Source: QQVM01 sp964544885 (GTDB taxonomy: Bacteria; Bacteroidota; Bacteroidia; AKYH767-A; 2013-40CM-41-45). Taken from it: a stretch of DNA of 64,000 nt. A program made the translations under genes and the position numbers. The stretch spans positions 1 through 64,000 of the forward strand of contig CAZJDX010000019.1 in NCBI GenBank assembly GCA_964544885.1, written 5' to 3'. The notes under the pieces are model-generated. The model was not told where the DNA came from, did not search any database, and saw only the letters and a program-made list of their open reading frames with translations. Numbering within the stretch: the first letter of the stretch is position 1; each line of letters opens with the position of its first letter. This document shows, piece by piece, positions 36,398 to 44,082 of the stretch.

Positions 36398-37465
36398 ATG
36401 AACTACTTCCCTGAAAGGTTAAAGAATGCTCGCAAAATGCGTGGCTTCTCACTTCAGGAGTTATCTGATGTGATGAATCAGGCTATATCCAAACAGGATT
36501 TGAATCGGCTTGAAACTGGTATAAAGAAGCCTGATAGTGAAATTGTTTCTCAACTCTGTTCTGCTCTCAAGGTAACTATAGATTACTTTTTCAGAAATCC
36601 ATCCGTATCCCTTGAACAGGTTGAATTTCGTAAGTTAAAAAAGCTACCGGTTCGTGAAAAGGAAAAAGTTAAAAGCCAAACTGTAGAATATCTTGAACGA
36701 TACCTTGAGCTTGAAAATTTATTAGGTATTGATAACGAATTGCCATTTACTCCTCGTGCATATAAAATTAAGCCGGGTAAGGAAATTGAAGGCATCTCAA
36801 GTGCAGCCACCACTATGAGAGAGGAAATATTGAAAATCGGAAGTGACCCCATTTTCAATATATATGAACTTCTTGAAGAAAAAAACATTAAGGTGTTTAG
36901 AACAGAAGTTGACCCGTCTTTTTCAGGAATGTCTACTACAATTGAAAATAAGATTGGTGTCATCGTTTATAACGACAATAATGAACTACCAATTGTACGG
37001 AAACGCTTTACCCTTTTGCATGAATTAGGACATTTATTTCTTGACCTTACTGAATTTGATGAGAAGCATAGCGAAAAACTATGTGACGCATTTGCAGGGG
37101 CTATGCTTCTGCCGGAAGATAAATTAATGGAGTATTTTGGCGGAAGACGAGAAACCGTTTATGTGAAGGAGCTACGTTTGATTAAAAGTTATTTCGGCAT
37201 ATCACTACTTGCAATCATGTACCGTGCAAAAGCTCTTAACTTGATTTCAGAACATTACCTAAAATACTTCTGTATTAAATATAATCAGTTTTTTAAAAAG
37301 GAAGAAGCGGAAGGATATGATGGAATAGAAAAGTCCAATAGATTTATTCAGCTACTTATCCGGGCGGTTGCACAAGAAGTTATTTCAACCACCAAAGCTG
37401 CGGCATTGAATAATCAGATTCTTGGTGATTTCCGTGAACAATATCTTGATGCTGACAAAAAATGA
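36398..37465 (+). CDS. XRE-ImmA/IrrE fusion: HTH repressor with zinc metallopeptidase domain
   Basis: 355 aa from the ATG at 36398. The frame opens at 36257, but the extension covers the promoter. Residues 4-66 are an XRE HTH (RLKNARKMRGFSLQELSDVM, then KQDLNRLETG). A charged linker follows, then an ImmA/IrrE (DUF955/COG2856) peptidase with HELGH at 208-212 and the third zinc ligand E226 in EKLCDAFAGAMLLP. ImmA enzymes cut repressors in phage and ICE control. XRE-ImmA fusions recur beside toxin genes and mobile DNA. Its stop overlaps the PIN gene start by 4 nt (ATGA), so it is probably the regulator or antitoxin of that nuclease. Promoter and operator signals lie at 36318-36352. Confidence 0.9.
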   Translation: MNYFPERLKNARKMRGFSLQELSDVMNQAISKQDLNRLETGIKKPDSEIVSQLCSALKVTIDYFFRNPSVSLEQVEFRKLKKLPVREKEKVKSQTVEYLERYLELENLLGIDNELPFTPRAYKIKPGKEIEGISSAATTMREEILKIGSDPIFNIYELLEEKNIKVFRTEVDPSFSGMSTTIENKIGVIVYNDNNELPIVRKRFTLLHELGHLFLDLTEFDEKHSEKLCDAFAGAMLLPEDKLMEYFGGRRETVYVKELRLIKSYFGISLLAIMYRAKALNLISEHYLKYFCIKYNQFFKKEEAEGYDGIEKSNRFIQLLIRAVAQEVISTTKAAALNNQILGDFREQYLDADKK

Positions 37466-37956
37466 AAATTGCAATTACAGATGCAAATATTTTCATTGAC
37501 CTAATCAGGTTAGGATTGCTGGGGTGCTTGTTCAATCTTGGTATGGAAATCCACACAACCAGAGAAGTTTATGACCAACTAAATACACAACAAAAGGGAG
37601 TTGCAGCCGGATTCGTTCAGGCTGGTGTTTTAAGTATATATAATTTCAGTTTCCAGGAATGGCAAGAAATTAGTTTATTAAATTGTCCTGCTGGACTTGA
37701 AACGGCAGACCGTACGGTATTTTACTATTCGAAAAAGATTGAAGCACTTGTTTTGTCCGGAGATAAAAAACTCCGGACGTTTTGTTTAAATCAAGATATA
37801 GATGTAAGAGGAATCCTTTGGTTATTCGACCTTTTACTAGAACGGGAATTAATCAACAGAGAAATTGCCTATGAGAGGCTAAATTATCTTCTATCCTTCA
37901 ACGACAGATTACCGATGGAAGAATGTGAACTAAGGCTAAAATTGTGGCAAGGGTAG
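37462..37956 (+). CDS. PIN-domain ribonuclease, putative toxin partner of XRE-ImmA
   Basis: 164 aa. PIN-fold acidic residues are in place: D7 (TDANIFIDL), E35 (TTREVYDQL), D83 (TADRTVFYY) and D101 (LSGDKKLRTF). PIN nucleases cut RNA and are common type II toxins such as VapC. The ATG overlaps the stop of the XRE-ImmA gene by 4 nt, so both are made together. The family is not VapC-like in length or in its C-terminal helices (LLLERELINREIAYERLNYL). Toxicity is inferred from fold and context. Its 3' end is overlapped by the truncated cupin frame. Confidence 0.85.
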   Translation: MKIAITDANIFIDLIRLGLLGCLFNLGMEIHTTREVYDQLNTQQKGVAAGFVQAGVLSIYNFSFQEWQEISLLNCPAGLETADRTVFYYSKKIEALVLSGDKKLRTFCLNQDIDVRGILWLFDLLLERELINREIAYERLNYLLSFNDRLPMEECELRLKLWQG

Positions 37957-38305
37957 TTGAACAATTTTTACACCTTATCATATAGTCAATGTCAAGTGCA
38001 GGCTTGTATGTCGCTCTGAACTTTGTCTCTCTGTCAAGCGGATTTGAAAAAGTGTGTACCGTCTTTGCATTAACAGTAAAACTTTGCCCTTCTTCAAGAA
38101 CAATTTTCCTGCCTTTTGTCGAAAGTTCAAGTTTGCCTTCAATAACTTCAAAAATTTCGTCTTGCAAAAGATGAATATGCGGGGGTGGACCCTCCTGTCC
38201 AGCAGGAATGGTGCAGATAACCTCTGTAAAAGCACCATTAGTGTCTTTACCTGTCTTTACAAAGGTGATTGTTTCACCAGTTGATTTTAGTGTTATAGAT
38301 TTCAT
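37898..38305 (-). CDS. Cupin-domain protein, 3'-truncated at the island edge
   Basis: 135 aa. Residues 1-111 are a normal single cupin: GPPPHIHLLQDEIFEVIEG with the metal-binding His/Glu set and VNAKTVHTFSNP. From about residue 112 (CKNCSTTLATILALVHILPS) the sequence is not cupin-like. It is simply the antisense of the PIN gene's end, read until a chance stop. Relatives usually run some 40 residues longer. The break near 37973 therefore marks a recombination junction. The product may still fold, but should be treated as damaged. Confidence 0.7.
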   Translation of the reverse strand: MKSITLKSTGETITFVKTGKDTNGAFTEVICTIPAGQEGPPPHIHLLQDEIFEVIEGKLELSTKGRKIVLEEGQSFTVNAKTVHTFSNPLDRETKFRATYKPALDIDYMIRCKNCSTTLATILALVHILPSVICR

Positions 38306-38403
38306 TTTACCCTTATTTAATTCTGTATTTTATATTTATTGTTTCAAACGCTTTTCGATTTGGAGCTGTTGCGACATTCGAAGACAAGAATTTTCTTTGG
38401 TGT

Positions 38404-38478
38404 GCTTAACCTTAATCTACAAACCAGCGGAAGCACGCCACGCATCATGCCAGCCATGGCACCAAGGCGTTGTTATGC
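38404..38478 (-). repeat. attC-like imperfect repeat (hypothesis)
   Basis: On the minus strand it opens with GCATAAC and closes with GTTAAGC, matching the outer attC boxes (the latter a full GTTRRRY). Inside are complementary ACGCC and GGCGT. GCATAAC is complementary to GTTATGC at the other end of the T9SS gene, as integron cassette structure predicts. The inner spacing is not canonical (24 nt before the last box), so the call is tentative. Confidence 0.3.
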
Positions 38479-38481
38479 GCA
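38472..38481. repeat. 10-bp inverted repeat, left copy
   Basis: GTTATGCGCA; its exact reverse complement lies at 39399-39408, on the other side of the T9SS gene. This could be the two ends of an integron-type cassette or of a small mobile unit. Confidence 0.5.
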
Positions 38482-38503
38482 TGTGCAAATTATTGTTTAC
38501 GAA

Positions 38504-39358
38504 TCAATCAATAATAGTCACTTTTATTCTCTCGCTTTTTCCAGATAAATAACTAACCAATATGAAATAAATACCACTTGGTTGCGTGATCAAGACTTGG
38601 TTCCGGTTCAATAGAATCAATTCCTTACCGAAAATGTCAAACATATGAACGCTTTTAATTAAATCTGTTGTGTATTCCAAATTCAAACATTCATTCCTCC
38701 GAACAGGATTTGGGTATGCAATAACTCGTGTCTTAGTCGAGATATCGTTTACTCCAACTAGCGACACATAACACATTCCATTAAATTGGAGATTAGAATA
38801 TACCTGAGTGCTGTCTGTATATTTACAAAGTAAATTTTCAGAAATGTAGGACCACCCATTTGTTTGACCTTGGTAAGTAATACCTGCATTGGGGCCCGTG
38901 CCTTCAATAAATTCAAATTTTGTTATAAATCCGTAAAGCGGAAAATCAAAACGTATATGTTTTTTACCATTTATCAAAAAGACTGAATCGACCACTGCAG
39001 GTATTGAATCCATCCATGAACGATATATAAAAAAGGTATCATTTAACTGTAATGAGAGATCCATAATAATCTTTTCAGATTGTGTCCAAAATGAATAGTA
39101 CCATGTTTTACCATTGGTGGTATCCTCTCTGATCAGGCCAGTCGTTTGAGAACTATTAAGTACTTTCATGTAAACATGACCGTTCATTGTCGAATCTATC
39201 CCATCATATGCATTATATATTCGTGTTTGTGCTCCATCAATGATTTCCTCCAGTATAAACCATTGAGTGCTGTCCTGCCCGAATATTGATTGATAATTCT
39301 GGCATTTAGAAGATGTTGCAGAAAGAAGGAAAATGAAACTAAATAATATATTTTTCAT
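38504..39358 (-). CDS. Secreted T9SS protein of unknown function, cassette-like location
   Basis: 284 aa with a signal peptide (MKNILFSFIFLLSATSSKCQ). The middle has beta-rich lines (ITYQGQTNGWSYISENLLCK) with no known family. The C-terminus has VIAYPNPVRRNECLNLEYTT and ends near ERIKVTIID, a type A sorting domain. The gene is AT-rich like the rest of the island. It is bracketed by the 10-bp inverted repeat GTTATGCGCA at 38472 and 39399 and so may have moved as a unit. Similar proteins are found scattered in Bacteroidota genomes. Confidence 0.8.
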   Translation of the reverse strand: MKNILFSFIFLLSATSSKCQNYQSIFGQDSTQWFILEEIIDGAQTRIYNAYDGIDSTMNGHVYMKVLNSSQTTGLIREDTTNGKTWYYSFWTQSEKIIMDLSLQLNDTFFIYRSWMDSIPAVVDSVFLINGKKHIRFDFPLYGFITKFEFIEGTGPNAGITYQGQTNGWSYISENLLCKYTDSTQVYSNLQFNGMCYVSLVGVNDISTKTRVIAYPNPVRRNECLNLEYTTDLIKSVHMFDIFGKELILLNRNQVLITQPSGIYFILVSYLSGKSERIKVTIID

Positions 39359-39728
39359 AGCATCTTAAGATTAAAATAATTTCCTCCAAACGCTGCATTG
39401 CGCATAACTAGTATATATATCCTCTGGTCCCATCAAAGACCAGTAAATATACATATTATCAGCTTACTCAATTGAACAGCTAATCAGGAGAGCCTGTAGT
39501 ATTGACTAAGATTTTTTCATTCCTGAACTACTCATTATTCCGGAAAATTAATAATTACTGCAGGTGGGTATTCCTGATAATAAATTACTAATCATCGTAT
39601 TCCTGTATCAGGCTTTTCAGCTTCCGGTAGTCCCTGAATATTTCAAGCCCTTTCTCTATCCGGCGATATCATCAGGCCGTCTTGCTTCGAAACAATGGCT
39701 ATCCATCCATGGTGTTTCAGGAAATGCT
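39359..39728. other. 370-bp region with possible coding remnant
   Basis: The right copy of the inverted repeat is at 39399-39408. On the minus strand 39588-39728 reads protein-like in two frames: LLKHFLKHHGWIAIVSKQDG, then GLEIFRDYRKLKSLIQEYDD before a stop at 39588. This suggests a decayed or frameshifted gene end next to the membrane protein gene. Nothing else was recognised. Confidence 0.4.
39399..39408. repeat. 10-bp inverted repeat, right copy
   Basis: TGCGCATAAC, the exact reverse complement of 38472-38481, lying 40 nt upstream of the T9SS gene start. Confidence 0.5.
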
Positions 39729-40880
39729 TCAGTAAATACCCGCCGGGAATCCGGCAGATTCAAGCAGCGACCACCAAAGGGAAGGATAATGCATGGGTTC
39801 CAGCGCTCCCACACAATAGGCCGGCACGAACAGATTAAGTATAAAAACCAGGAATGTGAGCCGGATGAAAATACGGCTTCCGGCATATTCCCTGATTCTC
39901 CACAGACTAAAAAGAATGACCGGAAAGGACAGGCCTGCCAGTCTTGAGATATCATAGGCGATCACAAACTGCAGGTTGACACAAACCAAGCAGCTCAGGA
40001 TAAGCAGGATTTCGGCGTAACGCTTCTCTTTCAGATCAATTAACAAAGCGAGAAGCGGAAAGACCCATGCCAGCCTGAAAGCCTGAAAGATCCCGAACCA
40101 GAGGTTTTCTCCCACATGATCCCATGTCCAGCGAAGATTTTCCCTGTTGAAATAATATGACATGTCAAATCCTGTATCCGATTGCGCCGAAATGAAAAAC
40201 CTGTATGCCGCATACACTATCAAGGGCGGGATAAACAAACGCAGGGTCCCTGAAATTTTTCCAAGACTGTAATTCCCTTCCAGAAAGAACAGAAATAAAA
40301 ACGGAAAAAGAAACAAGGTGTTATCATGATTAAAAAGTAATAGCGTAAGGAATATGCCCGCCACCACTGGTCTCCGGTAAAAGAAAAGAAGAATCAGCAG
40401 TATAAGATAGGACAGCGGATCCGTGTATCCGGGAAAATACAATTGATAGAATGAAAGGGTGGAAAAGGCAAGCAGGGCGGAAATGCTGAAGCTTTCCAAA
40501 GGACTCAGGCCCTTTCTCCTGTTCAGAATATAAACAAGAGACAGAAAAACAACATGAACAGCCAGCATGAAGTATTTAAACATGGGCCCTTTCAGAAAAA
40601 GCAGGTAGCCCATCAATGGAGCGAGGATTCTGTATCTCAGACTGCTATCGAAGGTTAAATCAAAAGGAGCTTCTGACAGTTCCGAAAAACCTTTCCCATG
40701 GTAGAATAAATCCCATCGCGGACCTGCAAAGAGAGTGCAGAGGCCCAACAATATAAGGCTCGTAAGCATACCGGTCAGCGTAAGCCCGGTGATATTTTCC
40801 AAACGGAGCAGGATCCGGTCTGAAAAACCCATCCCTCTTGTATTCAACTGCGGCATATAATTCGCTTTCTGATCACGCAA
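39729..40880 (-). CDS. Polytopic membrane protein, GT-C-like
   Basis: 383 aa with about nine or ten hydrophobic helices. The first outer loop (FAGPRWDLFYHGKGFSELSE, then FDSSLRYRILAPLMGYLLF) resembles loops in uncharacterised membrane glycosyltransferases. The motif PGYTDPLSYLILLILLFFYR is conserved-looking, but I know no function for it. It is divergent from porZ across 97 bp. A sugar-transfer or transport role is possible. Its end may be altered, since protein-like sequence continues in other frames beyond the stop. Confidence 0.65.
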   Translation of the reverse strand: MRDQKANYMPQLNTRGMGFSDRILLRLENITGLTLTGMLTSLILLGLCTLFAGPRWDLFYHGKGFSELSEAPFDLTFDSSLRYRILAPLMGYLLFLKGPMFKYFMLAVHVVFLSLVYILNRRKGLSPLESFSISALLAFSTLSFYQLYFPGYTDPLSYLILLILLFFYRRPVVAGIFLTLLLFNHDNTLFLFPFLFLFFLEGNYSLGKISGTLRLFIPPLIVYAAYRFFISAQSDTGFDMSYYFNRENLRWTWDHVGENLWFGIFQAFRLAWVFPLLALLIDLKEKRYAEILLILSCLVCVNLQFVIAYDISRLAGLSFPVILFSLWRIREYAGSRIFIRLTFLVFILNLFVPAYCVGALEPMHYPSLWWSLLESAGFPAGIY

Positions 40881-40909
40881 AATTTGTAATTTTAATGTCT
40901 GTAATTACA

Positions 40910-40924
40910 GGGCGCCTCTAAAAC
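40910..40924 (+). repeat. Solo end of a MITE-like element
   Basis: GGGCGCCTCTAAAAC matches the first 14 bases of the 17-bp terminal repeat of the element at 54565-54761. No second end is nearby. It lies 53 nt before porZ in the divergent promoter region, so an old insertion may have shaped that promoter. Confidence 0.5.
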
Positions 40925-40977
40925 AATAAAGAAAGGCTTACTACGTTATTTTCCATCGCCTCTTTTTAATTTTAATC

Positions 40978-43344
40978 ATGAAAAAAGCAATAGCCGGACC
41001 ATTTATTTTTGTGTTTTTGGCCGCCATTAGTTCATTATCCCTTTGTGCTCAGGAACATGGGATTGCCTTAGGACAATGGCGCGAACACATTCCTTTCAAC
41101 AAGACCATTGACCTGACAGAAAGCGGCGGTACCATTTACGCCGGTTGCCAGAACGGGGTATTCAGTTATTCCAAAGCGGATGGTGAGATAAACCTGTTCA
41201 GTCGCTTAAACGGACTATCAGACCATGAAATCTCCGGAATTAAGGCCGATCAGCAATCGGGTATTGTGCTTATTGCCTATCAGACTTCCAACATCGACCT
41301 CCTGCTTCCTGATAAAAGCATTGTTAACCTGTCGGACATAAAACGGAAAAATATTATCGGCGGGAAAAAGATCAATCACATCTTCTTTGCAGAAGGCAAG
41401 GCTTACCTCAGCTGCGAATTCGGTATTGTGGTCATCGATCTGAGTAAACGGGAGATCAGCGACACTTATTACATCGGTCAGAATGGTCGCGCGATCAACG
41501 TAAACGGCCTGGCCTTCGACGGAACCTATATGCTTGCCGTTACTGACAGCGGAATTTACAAAGCCTCCTATAATGATCCGAATATCTTCAATTATACAGC
41601 CTGGCAACTGGAAACCAATCTGGTGAGCCCCTATGCGAACTACACATCGGTTACAGCCATCAATGGCAGATTCTATGCGGTAAAAACCAATGCGGCTCCT
41701 GCAAAAGACACGGTGCTTGAAAACAGCAACGGCACATGGATGCCCTATATGAATGATGATCATGAAGGCGGGCACGTGGATTCATACAACGGTTTTCTGT
41801 TATATCGGAACGACTTCAAGGTATCGGCGTGGAACGCCTCAGGTGTTCAGGCCCATGTTGTGGATATCAACATGTACTACAATGCATCCATTTCCAGAGG
41901 ATTCGTGGATAATTCCGGAATCTTTTGGGTTGCCGACAGAAACAACGGACTGATACGCTTTCAGTCCTGGCCTTATGCTCTTGAAAAAATTTCTCCGAAC
42001 GGTCCCCGCTCGGCCGCGGTATGGGCTATGGACAGCAGGGACGGAAAAACATGGGTGGCATCAGGTTCTTTGACCGGCGATGCGCCGAACTATCAGGAAA
42101 AAAACGGAGTCTATCGTTTCCAGAATAACAGCTGGAAGACTTTTGATGCCAGCAATGACAACATATATAATACCTTAGTTAGTCTGGGTTCACCGGCGCT
42201 CATCTCCGTCGCGGTTGACCCTTCCGATGCAAACCATGCCTTCTTTGCCTGCTGGGGTGTTGGTGTAATGGAAGCCAGGGAGAACGGAGGTACTGAAATA
42301 TACCGCGCTACCAACAGCTCGCTGAGAGGTATCAGCGGACTGGGGAATTATATTATTGCCGGCGGAGTATGCTTTGATGACAATAATGATCTGTGGGTGG
42401 TTGCCGGAGGAAACACCTCTCCTCTGTCGGTCAGAAGAAATGACGGAAGCTGGCAGTCATTCGTTATTCCCAATGCCGACATGGCCCGCTTCGGACTGTA
42501 TCAGATCATTGTCGACGATTACAATCAGAAATGGTTTATTGCCCGGGAGGGAGCCAGCCAGGGACAAGGTCTTGGTGTGTTCAATGAAAACAACCCCTCC
42601 ACCAATGCGGATGATAATTTCAAGAGGATCACCGGCAATCCGGGAGAAGGCGCACTGCCCGATATGTTCGTCAGATCAATCGCCAAAGATAAAGACGGAG
42701 CGATCTGGATAGGCACCAACAAAGGGGTTTCGGTCATCTATAATCCGGCAAATGTTTTCTCCGGCACTTCCTTTGATTCGCAGCGGGTGATCATTGAACA
42801 GGACGGCAATGCGCAGTATCTTCTCGAGACCGAAGCCGTTTCCGCCATTTGTATCGATGGCGCCAACCGCAAGTGGTTTGGCACCACTAACGGAGGTGTC
42901 TTTTTAATGTCAGCGGACGGAACGAAACAGCTTCTGAATTTCAATATGGATAATTCACCCATGCCATCGAACGCGGTCACCTCTATTGCCATCGACGAAA
43001 AAAGCGGAGAAGTTTTCATCGGTACCGATAAGGGAATCGTATCCTACCGGGCTGATGCGACAGAAGGCACTGAAGTCTGCGAAGAGTATTATGTTTTTCC
43101 GAATCCTGTCCGTCACGATTACAGCGGACCGATCGCCATACGGGGACTGATTGAAAATGCCGATGTCAAGATCACGGACCTTAGCGGCAATATCGTCTAT
43201 CATACGGTTGCAAACGGCGGTACTGCTGTCTGGAACGGGACCAATTTCTCGGGAGAAAAAGTGCAAACCGGTATTTATACGGTACTGGTCACGAATTCGG
43301 ACGGTACTGAAAGTTGCACCACCAAATTGTTATTCGCTAACTGA
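40978..43344 (+). CDS. porZ: T9SS component PorZ
   Basis: 788 aa with a signal peptide ending near LCAQE. Two beta-propeller regions with two-component-regulator-type blades follow: GIALGQWREHIPFNKTIDL and GGTIYAGCQNGVFSYSK early, and DGAIWIGTNKGVSVIYN and KWFGTTNGGVFLMSADG later. A C-terminal sorting-domain-like module (VFPNPVRHDYSGPIAIRG to TTKLLFAN) closes it. This is the layout and length of PorZ, which sits at the cell surface with the PorU sortase and helps deliver anionic LPS to T9SS cargo. The stop overlaps recO, its neighbour in other Bacteroidota as far as I recall. It serves the many sorting-domain proteins in this window. Confidence 0.9.
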   Translation: MKKAIAGPFIFVFLAAISSLSLCAQEHGIALGQWREHIPFNKTIDLTESGGTIYAGCQNGVFSYSKADGEINLFSRLNGLSDHEISGIKADQQSGIVLIAYQTSNIDLLLPDKSIVNLSDIKRKNIIGGKKINHIFFAEGKAYLSCEFGIVVIDLSKREISDTYYIGQNGRAINVNGLAFDGTYMLAVTDSGIYKASYNDPNIFNYTAWQLETNLVSPYANYTSVTAINGRFYAVKTNAAPAKDTVLENSNGTWMPYMNDDHEGGHVDSYNGFLLYRNDFKVSAWNASGVQAHVVDINMYYNASISRGFVDNSGIFWVADRNNGLIRFQSWPYALEKISPNGPRSAAVWAMDSRDGKTWVASGSLTGDAPNYQEKNGVYRFQNNSWKTFDASNDNIYNTLVSLGSPALISVAVDPSDANHAFFACWGVGVMEARENGGTEIYRATNSSLRGISGLGNYIIAGGVCFDDNNDLWVVAGGNTSPLSVRRNDGSWQSFVIPNADMARFGLYQIIVDDYNQKWFIAREGASQGQGLGVFNENNPSTNADDNFKRITGNPGEGALPDMFVRSIAKDKDGAIWIGTNKGVSVIYNPANVFSGTSFDSQRVIIEQDGNAQYLLETEAVSAICIDGANRKWFGTTNGGVFLMSADGTKQLLNFNMDNSPMPSNAVTSIAIDEKSGEVFIGTDKGIVSYRADATEGTEVCEEYYVFPNPVRHDYSGPIAIRGLIENADVKITDLSGNIVYHTVANGGTAVWNGTNFSGEKVQTGIYTVLVTNSDGTESCTTKLLFAN

Positions 43345-44081
43345 TGCTGCACAAAACAAGAGGTATTGTTCTGCACACGACAGAATTTTCCGAAACCAGT
43401 CTGGTGGTAAAGATTTATACCGAACTGTTCGGAATGCAGAGCTACCTGGTTAACAGCGTCAGAAAAAAGAACGCGAAGGTGCGTCCTTCCGTTTTTCAGG
43501 CTTTGAGCCTTGTGGAAATGGTGGTGTACCACAAGGAACGCGGAGGAATACAAAGGATATCCGAGATCAGGTCAGCACCGGCATTGCGGAGCACACCATT
43601 TGACGTAATGAAAAGTTCGATGGCTATGTTCATCAATGAAGTTCTCTTTAAATCAATCCGCGAAGAGGAATCCAATCCTCAGTTGTTCGATTTTCTGTTT
43701 CAGTCTATACAATGGCTGGATGTTCATGAACCGGCGAATCCGGATTTTCATCTCCTGTTCCTGGTTCAGCTCAGCAGGTATCTCGGATTTTTTCCGGTGA
43801 ATAATTATTCGGAGATGCAAAGTATATTCAATCTGCAGGAAGGATGTTTTGAAAAGTCATCGCCGCCTCACCCCTTCTTTCTTGCCCCTCCCCTGAGTAT
43901 TCATTTTCACAGGATCATGTATCACTTACCTGATTTCTCCGTGTGCCTTGGTATTCCCATTCCTGAAAAAAGAGAATTGTTGGAAAGGATATTGGAATAT
44001 TATGAGTTGCACCTTTCGGGTTTCGGCAATATCAGATCACATAAGGTGCTGGAAGAGATCTGGTCTCCGGTTACGGACTGA
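43344..44081 (+). CDS. recO: DNA repair protein RecO
   Basis: 245 aa. The OB-fold N-terminus (MLHKTRGIVLHTTEFSETSL, VKIYTELFGMQSYLVNSVR) and helical C-terminal half match RecO, which loads RecA with RecR in the RecFOR gap-repair pathway. Its ATG shares a base with the stop of porZ (TGATG), so the two are translationally coupled. The length is normal for the phylum. Confidence 0.93.
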   Translation: MLHKTRGIVLHTTEFSETSLVVKIYTELFGMQSYLVNSVRKKNAKVRPSVFQALSLVEMVVYHKERGGIQRISEIRSAPALRSTPFDVMKSSMAMFINEVLFKSIREEESNPQLFDFLFQSIQWLDVHEPANPDFHLLFLVQLSRYLGFFPVNNYSEMQSIFNLQEGCFEKSSPPHPFFLAPPLSIHFHRIMYHLPDFSVCLGIPIPEKRELLERILEYYELHLSGFGNIRSHKVLEEIWSPVTD

Positions 44082-44082
44082 A

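Noticed and set aside
39564..39947. 127-codon plus-strand frame overlapping the membrane protein end
   Set aside because: Most of it is antisense to a better-supported gene and lacks hydrophobic or domain features.
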